DNA from: Humulus lupulus
Lineage: Eukaryota > Streptophyta > Magnoliopsida > Rosales > Cannabaceae
DNA: 64,000 nucleotides
NCBI RefSeq assembly: GCF_963169125.1
Contig: NC_084794.1
Coordinates: 86,969,018 to 87,033,017, forward strand
Reading direction: 5' to 3'
The position numbers were made by a program, and so were the translations under genes. Of the stretch, positions 1-12,120 are shown piece after piece. The notes beneath the pieces were generated by a model. The model worked only from the letters and a program-made list of their open reading frames with translations. It ran no database searches and had not been told where the DNA came from. The first letter of the stretch is position 1. Each line of letters begins with the position of its first letter.

Positions 1-382
1 CAAAACCTAGCCGCTCTTAGAAAAGTCTCTCTTCCTTTTTTCTCTTCACCATCACTAAGTCTCATGAGTTGAGAACAATTAGTGATCACTAGAAATCAAT
101 CCTATCGTAATCTATGTCCCCACACACATCCTGGTGTGTTAGAGGATGATTTGGAAGATCAAGGTGTGAGATCTGTCACGTTGGAATTGCGAGGATTGGA
201 TGATCGTAAATATACAAAAAGATACAAGGAATCTTGATAGGCATAAAGAGGTAACTTTCTCTATCTTTTTATATGGTTAATTTAATACAATGCATATATG
301 TTGAGATTCTGGGCTTATGGTTTTAATGAAATTTTAATAAATTGCTTCTGTTGTTCTCTGATTTAGACCATAAAGACCAACA
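1..382 (+). mobile_element. Probable 3' end of an LTR (Copia-like), cut by window edge
   Basis: No coding potential is visible. The AT-rich sequence has the same architecture as the 3' third of the S1 LTR: a CT-rich leader, a purine-rich stretch around 140-240, then an AT-rich tail. It ends in CA at 381-382, where the sequence becomes LTR H. The left end is outside the window, so neither the length nor a target duplication can be tested. The assignment rests on resemblance and position only. Confidence 0.35.
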
Positions 383-461
383 ATATGCTTATTTGCATTA
401 TTTGATTGAAAAGCATTGACTTATAAGTCAAGGCCGTCAATAACGCGCTGAGTGCTGATCG
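383..461 (+). mobile_element. Fragment of Ty3/gypsy LTR H, left of the Y insertion
   Basis: This 79-bp piece resembles the part of LTR B near 33430-33500 (a 'gacttataagtcaa' block matching 'gacttattagtcag'). The matching sequence resumes at 35968 after element Y. The last five bases, GATCG, are the left target duplication of Y; GGTCG follows Y at 35968-35972, one base different. Confidence 0.5.
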
Positions 462-2350
462 TGTAATAACCAAGGTTATTATTTTCTTTTAAGCTCCTTA
501 AATATAATCTTAGGTTATATTTAGTTATGACTTGAGATGTGCAATAAAGATTGCTTTAAGTTTAAATTATTTAAGTTGTGATTTTATGACTTAGAAATAA
601 TTATAGTTTGGGTAATTATAATTATTTTAGCATATGATAAAATGAGTGTATAGTTTTATTAAGTATTAAATGCACATGTTATTTGATGTATCAAGAAGTG
701 AACATGTTGCATTAAACTAAGTCCAAGTATTAGAATTAAAATAAAAACTAAAATAGCGTAGTCTTAGGTTTGGCTCAAAAATAGGAAGAATTTGACTCAT
801 TTTAAATTTTAAAGATAGGCAAGATTAGATCTATTTGAATTAAGTGACTATGTGTCAAAGAAGAGTTACATAAATGAGGATTTAAAAGATTTAATTTAAG
901 TAGTTAAATAACTAAGTAGAGATAGTAGTGTGATGGTTGAACTAAGAGTTAGATAAGTAAATGAAGTTTTCATGACTTTAAGGTGCGGTAACTTTGGACC
1001 TAGTTTTGACAAGTTATATTATGATTTTGGAAAAAAAAAAGTATTTCTACAAAGTTGTAGATAATTGAATTATCTTTCCAACGATATAAAAATTACCTAA
1101 ATCTAACTTATACAACTCTAGTTACGTTAATTTTACTATAGGAGGGTCTAGAGTTACGAGATATAGGATAGTAGTTTGCACCTTGACTAAAGTTTGAACC
1201 CAATGGAGACTATATGGCATACTTGGAGATAATGTATGAACAAGAAGGGAGTAATACTAGGCTGTCCAAATTTAAGTTGAATAGTGGAGAAAATCAAGGA
1301 ATGGAGTTGGGGTTTCAAGCCTATAAATAGAGACTTACCGTTCACTATTTTTCTCACATTCAAAAGCTCTCAGAAACCTCTCATAATTTCAAAATTCATA
1401 GTCCCAAAAGCTCTCTCCATTTTTTCCATAAACACTCTACATAGCCGTAGCCGAAACACTAGTCCTTATAGTGCTCAGGATTTTTTTCTTCTATTTTCTT
1501 TATTTTTCCTTAAACACTATTGCCTTTCTAAACCCTATTATAGCCGAAATATTGAACCCCATCAAGCCAATATATAGCAAAAATCTACCAAAGTATCCAA
1601 ACTCTTGGTGTTGTTGTTGGAGATAGACATTAGAGAGAAGACTCGAGATTTCATCATTTTGGTTCTAGGTTGAAGGTATGACTTTATGAGGTTTAGAAAA
1701 TTCTTGAAAGTATAGTTTTATTATAAGGCTCTAATATAAATATCTTATGTTGTATTTAAGGTTGATTGGACGTTTTCTATAGGAAGCAATTTCTTCTCTT
1801 TCATTTTCTCTCCACACTCAAGTTAAGGAAAATAAGTTAGATTTGATGTGTTTTATGTTTGTTTGTATGTTTTTTTTATGTCTTTTAGTCGCTTGGGAAA
1901 TATGGTTGCTTAGATAGAAAATCCCGAGATTTTTTTTATCATTGTCGTAGACTATAGTTGTGTCTAAACCTGCCTCTAAAATATTAGATAAGAGGACTAT
2001 AGCTATTTCTATCACATACTACGATAATAAGTTAATGATCATTAATATTGTAGTCCATTTTATGTTTTTATGTTTTATGTTTTAATGTTTTATGTTTTTA
2101 GTATTTTTTCCTTATTGGGCATTAGGCTCATTCCTTTTTTATTTAGATTGTGTAGGTAAATGAACATGGAAGGCGGGACAGATCTGAGGTGGCTTTGGCT
2201 TGTGTATTGGGCAAGGAACTAAAGGAATGAACCAATGGGATCGATCGAGGATGACATTGACATTTTGAGTCTTTTAATTATGCCTTTATGATTTATGCAT
2301 TTATCACTTGAATATTTAATTAAATGTTTTGTTTTCTTTATGATTTTATG
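462..2350 (+). repeat. Y 5' LTR, first part
   Basis: The sequence matches the 3' LTR of Y piece by piece (23774-24007, 28595-28932, 34496-35830). It is interrupted after 2350 by T1, whose target duplication TTATG is 2346-2350. A TATA-type promoter lies at 1321-1330. Short open frames here are not supported as genes. Confidence 0.85.
1321..1330 (+). promoter_or_regulatory. TATA box of Y LTR
   Basis: CTATAAATAG preceded by GC; the same motif occurs in the 3' LTR near 34826. Its position within the LTR fits an RNA polymerase II start for the element. Confidence 0.6.
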
Positions 2351-2483
2351 TGTTATCCCCATTTCTGCCTTGGGCCTGGGACGGTGGTCCAGGCCCACAG
2401 TCTGGGCAATTGGATTTGGGCCCATCCCAAGCCCGGTTAGCAGGGGAATGACCGGGAGCGACGACCCAAGTGTGGGTCCAGAC
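2351..2483 (+). repeat. T1 5' LTR remnant (first 133 bp)
   Basis: Matches the first ~135 bp of the 3' LTR at 17757-17891 with scattered substitutions. It breaks off at 2483, where LTR S1 begins. The remaining ~770 bp of this LTR, the primer site and the 5' leader of T1 are absent from the window. Confidence 0.85.
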
Positions 2484-4330
2484 TGTTGGGGTTTTATGCC
2501 CTAATTAAAACCCAAATTCTTTGTAATCTAATTTTACTATCAATAAAATAATAGAAATCATTTTTTGACTTGGTTAATCACTTTGCTCACATGTTTTATT
2601 TTCATGATTATTTGTTTAATATAAACTTCTATTAAATCCTGAGCATATAGCTAATCTTATTTATAGTGACGTAATCACAGTAGAATATAAATATGATTAT
2701 ATGTTCAAAATAAGTTAGTCCTAAGATTAGTCAGTGCACAGGATTTACACTGACTTGTCAATCTACGATATGATCTACTTACACATTACAGTGTTATGTT
2801 CTTTCTAGAACATTAGCAAAGTAGATAAGATCGGATGTATTTGTTACATTGGACAAGACCGATATTGACAGTTGATAAGATAAGTAACCATACCGTTATT
2901 ATCTATTCTAGTCATATCATATAGTTGACCATAGGTCAATTCAATCTCAATTCTGAGTGGTTAGTATTATAACTAATTGTATTATTTGAGTTCTTTGACT
3001 TGTTCGTTACCAGCTTACCCTACGGACTAGCCCATACTTACATCTTGGGAACTCGGTAGTATAATTGAGTGGGAGTGTTAATCATAGATATGAACATCTA
3101 TAGCTTCTGATGAAGAAGTGAAACGATGGTTTCCTTTTAGTTTGGTTCAAGGTGTTAAATGATAGAGATCTCATTTCAGTAATTAAATTAGTTTGTTGAA
3201 ATATCATTTACAAGGAACTAAGTGTTTTAAGGATACAAAACAATGAGGGGTAAAACAGTATTTTAGTCCTATCTCATTGTAGACCATCTACAGAGGATTG
3301 AGTGAAAATTATGGTTGTAACAATGGATAATTAATAGCGTATCTATATTTGTTATAGAGCGTTTTATGAATTCAAGAGTGCAATTCCGAGTTTATAGTGG
3401 AGTCACGAGGAATTAATAAGTTAGTAAATTTATTTGTTAGATTTATGATAACTTATTGGAGCTTGATTTCATAGGCCCATAGTTCCCATTGTACCTTGGA
3501 TAAAATCATCTAGATAGTCTCAATTAATTGATTTAATCATCAATTAGAATTATCGAAGTTGACCAGGTCAATTTTGGATAGTTTCAGAGAGTTGTGTAAT
3601 TTTGAGAAGAAAAGAGAATTTATGGCAGATTTATTAATTAAGATAAATTGGTATCTAATTAATAAATAAATTTAAATCAATGTTCAAATTATAAATAATT
3701 AATTTGATAAAGTATTTAAATAATTATTTAATTAATTAAATCAATAGAAAATAATACAGGCCTTGCTTTTAAGTCCAATGGGCTTATAATCAAATGGAAA
3801 ATTTCACGGGCCTATATGCCATGATAATTTCGACCTAGGGCTTAAAAATGGCTATTATTTTATTTATTTTTTAATTAAATTAAATGGCCTAATTGAGTCT
3901 ATAAAAGGAGTGCTTAGAGAGAAGTCAAAACATAAGTTTAATCACTGGTTTTCTGATAATTTTAGATTCTCTCTAAACACAAGTCATTTTCTAAGCCTCT
4001 TTGTTATTTTCTCTTCTTCTCTCTATATCTATCTCATGTGCTAAGAATTGCTCACATTAGTCTAGGTGGTTCTAAGGATACATTGGAAGATTGTGAAGAA
4101 AATAGAAGATCGGTTCAGTTTCTTGATAATACTCTGCAACAGAGAGGATACAAGAGTTAGAGAAACTGAGGAATGACTGTTTCATTCCGCTGCATATACT
4201 TTAAGTATTCTATTCTTTATTTTTCTTTGAATTCAATTTTAGAAACATGTTTTGGGCTATTTCATATTAATTTGTTTAATATTAGATATACATTAAAATA
4301 AATAAAGATCTTGTATAAGCTAATCCAACA
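2484..4330 (+). repeat. S1 LTR (family S, 1,847 bp)
   Basis: Begins TGTTGGGGTTTTATGCCC and ends GCTAATCCAACA. A full-length copy in reverse orientation (S2) lies at 31291-33131. TATA-type promoter CTATAAAAGG at 3899-3908. It is followed at once by ACTGGCCTCAGAGAC, which resembles a decayed initiator-Met primer site, so this is a 5' LTR and not a solo LTR. No matching downstream LTR is present. Confidence 0.8.
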
Positions 4331-5757
4331 ACTGGCCTCAGAGACTTTGGTAATCTTTATTTTCATGCATGAACATGTTTAAAATTGGATTATTTGATAT
4401 GTTTGAATAATTTGATGGTTTTCATGTTTTTATAAAGCATATTGATTTTATGTGATTATTAGCAATTTTTAGGTTATTTTGTTGTGTTTTTTATGCTATT
4501 AATTTTTATATATGCTTTATTTTGTGTAAAACATGTTAAAAATTAACTAGAAAATTGTTTTGGTTTGAAAAATTGCACACAAAAAAGATTTCGAAATTTT
4601 TTGCCTCGTTGCCAAGCGTGTGCGCGCACCTGCGCGCCCCACGTCCACCACCATGCGCATGCACGCGATGAACAGTACCACGTGTACTATTCATCCAAAA
4701 AAATTTTAAAAAATTAAAGAAAATTAAAATTGTTGAAATTTATTATTTATAATCAAAACCAAAAATATCTTTTTTGTTTTATCATTTAAAATTATTTTTT
4801 AAAAAATAAGATATTTTTGTTAGTTGAGATATAAATGATTAGATTTTTTTCTACAAAGATTCAAATTCAAATTTAAAAATAGACTAACAACTTAATTTTA
4901 AATCTTTTAATATATTAAAATATTATAATTATGATATCAGATATTTAAGATATTTTCATTTAAATTCTTGATTTTTTTTATTAAATCTTTATATGAAAAT
5001 ATAAATATCTTTTTATACTATAGTTTTTAATATTTAAATTATTTGAAATTTGAATATTGTTAGTTAGATAATTTTATGGATATTTGAATTTGAGATATTT
5101 TAGGGTTGTTATAACTATTTATATATATATATATATATATTTTTAATGGTTAAAATATTAGCTAATAGTTGTAACAACACAAGATATTTTTGGAAAATAA
5201 TTTAGATATTGATTTTAAAATTTTAAATTTGTTAAATTTTGAAAAATATCATTTTTTTTTCAGCCAATTAATAAAATATTTTTTTAATGGGATTTAAATT
5301 AACTTTGGTTAATTGTTGATAAATCCTATTTAAATTAAATTAATATTTTTTTTATCAAATTAACCTAAAACCAAGTTGATTGTTGATAAATGAAATTTAA
5401 ATTAACTATTGTTAATGTTGATAAATTTCATTTAAATAATTGACTTATTTTTTGTACAAATATAATTAATTTGAATTTTTTTTGATAAATTCTAGATAAT
5501 TAATTGTAGTATTTTTGCAAATGAAATAAATTGTGGTATTTTTACATAAATTCATTGAATTGCTCATATAGTAACATGATTAGGCCCATCCAATTATAAC
5601 ATGTCTGTTTGCACTATATGTGGTATTTTTGCAATTGGGCTTATATACATATAGTGGCCCATATGTTTGTTAGATATATGGTATTTTGCCAAATAAAATA
5701 TTCATAAAATGATAGGTTTTATTTGGGCCCATTAGAAAATGTAAAGTTTAAATTCCT
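4331..5757 (+). mobile_element. S1 internal sequence, non-coding and truncated
   Basis: AT-rich sequence directly after the S1 primer-like site, with no open frame of note. It contains a short GC-rich island rich in CGCG/GCGC at 4612-4684 and a TA microsatellite at 5119-5138. Around 5757-5775 the composition switches abruptly to the GC-rich gag of T1. The 3' part of S1 and the 5' part of T1 are missing, which suggests one deletion or an illegitimate recombination joined them. The precise breakpoint is uncertain by about 20 bp. Confidence 0.55.
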
Positions 5758-5760
5758 CTC

Positions 5761-7900
5761 TTGTGGGTGATTCCACTTGTGAACGAGGAGGAATATTATG
5801 AAGAGGAGGAGAACGAGGGGGAATACCACGATGAAGCTGCGGATCCCGAGACCCCAGGAGGAAATCCCAACCAGCAGGACTTGGAGGTGACTAGGCTGAG
5901 GCTGCAAGTCCTGGACCAGGAGGCCAGGATTGTTGAGCAGGCAGAGGCGCATCAGCGGATGCAAGAATCCCTCCAAGCCCTGCAGGCATTCATAGTCGCG
6001 CAGGGTCCAGCGACCAATCTCCCAGCTGGCCTACTTCTAGGAGCGCAACAGCCCACTCCGCAAGCCAGAGCCGGAGTCCCCGAAGACGTGAGGCCAGCCC
6101 CTCCCCCGGAACAATTTCCTGAGCCAGTCCCAGGAAACCTGGACCGGGAGAAAAAAAGGTCGGGGAAAGACCCGAAAGAAAGACACCCCCATCACGAAAG
6201 CCGGGACCCGTTCCCGGCCGCTCCCTAGGAAAGAGAAGGTGCGCCCCGTCCAAGGACAGGGCCACCCGACCGATCCATAGGGGACACGGCCGCGGGATGC
6301 GTGGCCTCGGCACGCCCCAGGGCGAGACGATCGGGAAAGGTCTTTGCATCCCAGTGCCTCAGTAAACAAAAATCGCAGGGAGCGCCCACGTAGCGAAGAG
6401 CGTCATGCCCTTAGTTCAGGGGACGACACGTCCTGGATAGACCTACGTGACAGGCTGAACGCTCGGAAAGAGCGGGCTCGTAAGGAAAAGATCCTCCCCC
6501 GAGGTGGCGACCTTAGGAACAACATCAACGACAGGAGGAACGAAAGAATCCCCCTGGAGGATGGCATGGCCAGGCAACTCATGGAGCAGCTGGCCGTTTT
6601 GAAAAAGGTCACAGACCGTTTGTTCTGCAAGCAGGAAGGAGCAGATACCGACTCCGATGAAGTCGACAAAGAGCCCTGCGCAAGGCACATCCTAGACGCT
6701 GTGCTCCCCAAGTTGTTCAAGATGCTGAGGCTCACCGCCTATACTGGAAACACCGACCCCATGGATCATCTGTCCTGGTACAACCGGCTTATGACCGTGG
6801 CCCACGTTAGTGATGACGGCAAATGCCTCTGTTTTTTGATCACTCTAGGTGGTCCCGCCGAGGAGTGGTGGAAGAGACTTAAGCTGGGATCAATCCAATC
6901 CTGGTCAGGGCTGCAGTCGGCGTTTCGCAAGCAATTCGTGGCCGCCATGAGGGTGGATATGCAAATCAGCGCCCTCGCCAATATCAAACAGCTTCCCGCG
7001 GAGACACTGAGGGCCTACATCCAGTGTTTCACTGAAGAAGCCTCCAAGACTAAGGTGGAAGACGGACAACGCCTGGTGGCATTGCAGTCCGGAATCCGGG
7101 CTGAGTCACCTCTCTGGGATGACATGCAGCGTAGCAAGGCGGCTACCTTGGAAGAATTCATAAGGAGGGCCCAAGGATTTATCAACTGGGAAAAGGCTCA
7201 GATCCAGGCTTTCGGATGGCCTCTGGCGCCACAGCCCGGTGCCTAGGCGTTCCCGGGGTACGGGGTGCAGTTCCTGGCCCAATCCTACGTCACGCCCCCG
7301 ATCGCCCTGGGATCGACCGTTACGCCTGGAGTTACCTACACCCCTATGGTGTACGGCCCTGCCTCTTCAGGGTACGCCCCAGTCCAGTCTGCCCACTTTT
7401 CCGGATATGAAGCCGTGCCAGCGGGTCACAGCGTTGCCCCCGTCGGGGCCCAGCAGTCGCAGGCGGGAGTAACGGAGGCAAGCGTAAACCCCTCCCAGGG
7501 GAAGAGATCTAGCAAAGGCCAAAATCAGTCTGAGCTGGCTAAGAAAGGAAAAAGGGGCTACGAGCCCCAATATTCAGAATACAATAATCTAGTGGACACC
7601 ATGGAGAACATCTTCCTGGCCACAGAGAGGGCGGTTCACTACCGGAAGCCTAGCCCCATGTTCAAAGGGGGGAGAAATCTGAGGGATACCAGCAAACGGT
7701 GCGCCTACCATAAGGATGTGGGCCACATGACCGAAGAGTGTCGGCAGCTCAAGGATGAGATCAAGAATCTCATCAAGCTTGGGCATCTCCACCAGTGGGT
7801 CAGGATGCCCGTGGGAGTCCCGGGCCTATTAGCAGCTCCCGGACAACCCACGGTACAGGGTGCGCCCAGGGCATATCCGCCTCAGGGAGGATATGCGTAG
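5761..7900 (+). pseudogene. gag: T1 gag (capsid/nucleocapsid), interrupted
   Basis: Encodes the structural polyprotein that packages element RNA. The first frame (5761-6228) gives an acidic, Pro/Gln-rich N-terminus and ends at TAG 6226. A second frame opens at 6344 and stays in the same phase for the rest of gag-pol. The capsid-type retrotransposon gag domain lies about 6720-7190, with TGNTDPMDHL and EEWWKRL motifs. In-frame TAG codons at 7244 and 7898 break it. A Cys/His cluster near 7700-7745 (CAYHKDVGHMTEEC) fits a divergent zinc knuckle. The N-terminus abuts the S1 junction, so the true start may be lost. Confidence 0.8.
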
Positions 7901-7906
7901 GGTCCG

Positions 7907-8599
7907 ATGGTGCAAACCCCTCAGGGGGCCCCCGTTGCGCAAGCACCTGGCCCTGGAATGCCTTATCCATCCGGGATGGCACCCCCTCGTGTGGATGGAC
8001 ATGTGGCCACCATCTTGGGCGGACCTCACCTGGGAGGGTCATCCAGGAATGATCAAAAGCGCTACATAAGCGAGTTGGACCATGATCAGGAGGTGTGCGC
8101 CCTGGTCCAGGCCCCGGCTCAGCGCCTGAAGTTGATGAACCTCCCTATCACCTTCACAGAGGATGACGCCCGCAACGTCCATTTCCCGCACCATGACCCG
8201 CTGGTCATAGACGCGCAGATCGCCAACAAGTTGGTGTCCTGTGTGCTGGTAGATGACGGGAGCTCCGTCAACATCCTGTTCAAGCCCGCCTTCACCGCGA
8301 TTGGCTTGACTGAAGCGGATCTGGCATCGTGCCCAACCCAGATCTACGGCTTCAACGGAGACACGCTACTCCCCATGGGGAAGACCTAGTTGTCCGTAAC
8401 ATTGGGAAGTGAGTTGCAGCACTCGTTCAAGTTCTACACCTTCGTAGTGGTGGATTGCCCCACTGCTTACAATGTCATTTTCGGTCGGCCCGCATTAGTC
8501 GAGTTCGGGGCTATCACCTTCATCCGTCATCTTTGCATGAAGTTCCCTTGCGACAACGGAGGGGTGGGGATTGTCCGGGGAGATCAAAAGAGCGCCTAG
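7907..8599 (+). pseudogene. T1 aspartic protease region, interrupted
   Basis: In phase with the downstream part of gag and with pol. The active-site signature is VDDGSSVNILF (about 8250-8283), the form typical of Tat-clade proteases. The later flap/C-terminal part (YNVIFGRPALVEF) is at about 8468-8508. In-frame TAG at 8387 and 8597 interrupt it. It would cleave the gag-pol polyprotein. F carries the C-terminal part of the same domain at 56690-57049. Confidence 0.8.
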
Positions 8600-8611
8600 A
8601 AGTGCTACCAC

Positions 8612-10813
8612 GTGTCCTCCCGACCAATATACATGGTCCGGGACGAGCCCTTTGAGGACGTCGTCAACCTGGTTCCTCCTCCACCTGCTGAGAGAGTAAT
8701 CTGGGAAGAAGATGACCTGGACCCGAGGATAGGAGATGACCGCGCCCTGGAGCCCATGGAGGAAATTGAGGAGGTGTGCATTAACAACACCGATCCGGCC
8801 AGGGTCATCCAGGTCGGGAAAAATCTGCCAGCAGAGGTCCGGGCCGCCATAATCTCCCAAGTTAAGGAGAACCAAGATATTCTGGCCTGGTCTCACTCGG
8901 ATATGATGGGGATTGACCGCAACATCATCTGCCACGCATTGAGTATCGACCCGAACGCAACCCCGGTCTGCCAAAAACGCAGGCCCTTGGGAACGGAGAG
9001 GGACGAGACCCTCAAGCTGGAAGTAGAGAAGCTGTCTTCAATCAACTTCATACGTGAGGCTGTATACCCCATGTGGCTGGCCAACCCCGTCCTGGTGCCG
9101 AAACCGAACGGAACGTTGAGAACGTGCATCGATTTCATGGATCTCAACAAGGCTTGTCCGAAGGATTGTTTCCCACTTCCCCGGATCGACCAAATGGTGG
9201 ATGCGACATCTGGGTACGAGATCTTAAGCTTCATGGATGCTTACTCTGGCTACAATCAGATCTCCATGCATGTGGCAGATCAGGAGCACACCAGTTTCCA
9301 AACCGACAAGGGAATATACTGCTACATCATCATGCCCTTCGGACTGAAAAACGTTGGGGCAACCTATCAAAGGCTTGTCAATCGAATGTTCCGGGCCCAG
9401 CTGGGGTGAAACATGGAAGTCTATATTGACGATATGCTGGTCAAGTCCAAGACATCCGGGAAGCATTCGGACGACCTGGCCGAAGCTTTCGCAGTCATTC
9501 GGAAGTACAAGATGAAGCTAAATCCCAAGAAATGTACTTTCGGCATGGCTTCCGGGAAGTTCTTGGGCTTCATAGTGAGCTTCCGGGGAATAGAAGCCAA
9601 TCCGGATAAGATCAAGGCATTGATTGATATTCCCTCTCCCCGGAAACATAAGGACGTGCAAATTATGACCGGGCGGATAGCCGCCTTAAGCCATTTCGTC
9701 TCCAAGGCCACGGACAAGTGCATCCCGTTCTTCAACGTTCTTCGAGGAAGCCAACGGTTCGAATGGTCAGTCGAATGTGAAGAAGCTTTTCAAAAAATGA
9801 AAGAGCACCTGGCCCAAGCGTCGATCCTGGCAAAGCTGGTGGACGAGGAGCCTCTGTACCTCTATCTGGCGGTGACCGAACACGCGATCAGCGCCACATT
9901 GGTACGGGAGGAGGAAAGGACCCAGCTCCCGGTGTACTACGTGAATAAACGATTGTTGGGCGTCGAGTCTTGATATCCACTAATTGAAAAGATGACTTTT
10001 TGCCTGTTGATGGCATCCCAAAAACTCTGGCCTTACTTCTAGGCCCACGCCATAAAATTCCTGACCAACCACCCCCTGCGGCAAGTGTTACAGAAGCCTG
10101 AGTCGTTGGGAAGACTCCTAAAGTGGGCCATGGAACTAAGTCAGTTCGATATAGCCTACATTCCTAGGGTATCCATCAAGGGGCAAGCCCTAGCCGACTT
10201 CATCGTGGAGTGTTCTGGGATATCCCAGGAAGGTGATCCCGTGACCCCCGCGGCGCCCGTGTGGAAGGTGTTCGTGGACGGGGCCTCGAATGAGAATGGG
10301 GACAAGGCCGGGATCATCTTGGTATCACCTCAGGGACACCAATTGCAAAACGCCCTGCGTTTCCAGTTCAAGGAATCGAACAATGAAGCTGAGCATGAAG
10401 TCATGCTGGCTGGGCTACGCCTGGCCCGGGAAGTAGGGGCCACGAACTTGGAGATCTACAGAGATTCCCAGCTGGTCGTCAGGCAAGTCTCGGGGGAGTA
10501 TCAAACCAAAGGAGAGAGAATGGCTGCTTATGTGACTCAGGCGAGAGAGATGTTGCAGGCGTTCAAAAAGCACTCCATCCGCCAGATCCCCAGAGAGCAA
10601 AATGTGTTCGCGGACACACTATCAAAGCTGGCCACCAACGCCGAAGCAGAACTGGCCGGGCTAGTCCCTGTCAACCATATCTCCATCCCAAGCATTCGAG
10701 CCCCCGCGATCAACACCATTGACCACTCCACGTCTTGGATGGGACCTCTTATCCGCTATCTGACAGCCGGTGAGGTGCCAGCAGACAGGGCCGCGGCCAG
10801 GAAGCTTCAGTAC
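8612..10813 (+). pseudogene. T1 reverse transcriptase with two RNase H domains, interrupted
   Basis: RT copies element RNA into DNA. RT motifs: PKPNGTLRTCIDF and LNKACPKD (9094-9165), FMDAYSGYNQI (9232-9264), MPFGLKN (9333-9353), and the YIDD active site at 9422-9433. The RT-linked RNase H follows (about 9820-10130, LYLAVTEHAISATL). A second, archaeal-type RNase H starts near 10260 (VFVDGASNENGDKAG; EAEHEVMLAGL; acidic residues retained) and runs to about 10650; this extra domain is characteristic of the Tat clade. In-frame stops: TGA 9407 (directly before the YIDD block), TGA 9971, TAG 10040. No frameshift is needed. Confidence 0.88.
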
Positions 10814-11971
10814 TAGGTGCACTGATATGTCATGATGGATGGAAAACTCTATCGCCGGGGGTTATCCATGCCTTACCTTAGGTGTGTGTACGGGACATAA
10901 CTAAGCGCCATCATGCACGAAGTGCACGAAGGCTTTTGCGGAGATCATACAGCTGGGCCCAGTCTGTCCAAAAAGATTTTGCGCCAAGGATACTTCTGGC
11001 CGACCATGAAGAAAGATTGTATTGATTACGTCCGCAAGTGCGAACAGTGCCAAAGATACTCGAAGGTCCCGCAGGCCCCGCCGACAGAGATAACCTTGAT
11101 GACTAGCCCTTGGCCTTTCACGGTGTGGGGGATCGATCTGGTAGGGTCACTCCCGACCGAGAAAGGAGGAGTGAAATACGCCATCGTGGCCGTTGACTAC
11201 TATACCAAGTGGGTTGTGGCGGAGCCCATGAATACGATCACTTCGAAGAAGGCCCTGGATTTCGTCATCAACAATATAGTGTGTCGGTACGGCCTCCCCT
11301 ACAAGATTGTATCCGATAACGGGAAGCAGTTCGACAACATCCACTTCACAGATTTTTGTGAAAGACATGGCATTGTCAAAAGTTTCTCCGTGGTCACCAG
11401 GCCCCAAGCAAACGAGCAGGCGAAAGCCATCAACAAAATCTTGAAAGGGACGCTAAAGAAAAAACTCCAGGCCTACAAAGGAAAATGGCCCGAAGAGATG
11501 CCCTACGTGTTGTGGGCTTACCGTACCACTGAGAGGACATCCACGGGGCACACTCCTTACTCCATGGTCTATGGATGCGAAGCTGCCATCCCCATCGGAA
11601 CGACCATCCTGTCTCACCGAAGAGACACGTATGATCCCACCCAGAACCACGCCTTACTCCAGGAATCACTAGATCTCATTGAGGAGATCCGAGAGGAGTC
11701 ACAATTACAGCTGAAGATATACCAAGGCAAGATCGCACGGCATTTCAACTCAAAAGTAAAAAGCCGAAGGTTCGGAACTGGTGACTTAGTCCTGCGAAGA
11801 GTCTTCCCTGCTACTCAAGATCCAGGAGTAAGGGTTCTGGGCCCGAATTGGGAAGGGTCGTATGAGATCCAACATGAAGTGTGCCCCGTGACGTACCGCT
11901 TAAAGCGACTCGATGGCTCGGAAGTCCCAAGAGCCTGGAACGCGGAACATCTTCGTAAATACTATCAGTAG
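10814..11971 (+). pseudogene. T1 integrase, interrupted at N-terminus
   Basis: Integrase inserts the cDNA into the genome. An HHCC zinc-binding module spans about 10916-11055 (H..H at the start, then CEQC). The DDE core has WGIDLVGSLP (11129-11158), VSDNGKQFD (about 11308-11334) and the Glu in NEQAKAINK (about 11410-11440). The C-terminal segment runs through GDLVLRRVFP and NAEHLRKYYQ, ending at a normal TAG at 11969. Upstream in-frame stops at 10814 (TAG), 10823 (TGA) and 10898 (TAA) cut it off from RNase H. The 10913-11971 stretch is open. Confidence 0.88.
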
Positions 11972-12120
11972 TCAGGAGAACGTGTTCCAATTTTGTATTT
12001 TCGTTGTAAATAATGTATGCCTCAGGGCGATCCCTTGATTAATGAAAATGGTGTGTGCCAAACGCCATAAAGAAATGTTATCAATCAATGAAAATCTTAC
12101 CCAAGTGACCCCAGACCAGT

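Noticed and set aside
5719..6735. Long minus-strand frames antisense to T1 gag
   Set aside because: Shadows of the GC-rich gag frame; no domain, no splice or promoter context.
8495..11669. Minus-strand frames antisense to T1 pol
   Set aside because: Mirror frames of conserved pol motifs; the true antisense gene of this clade lies downstream at 13759-17249.
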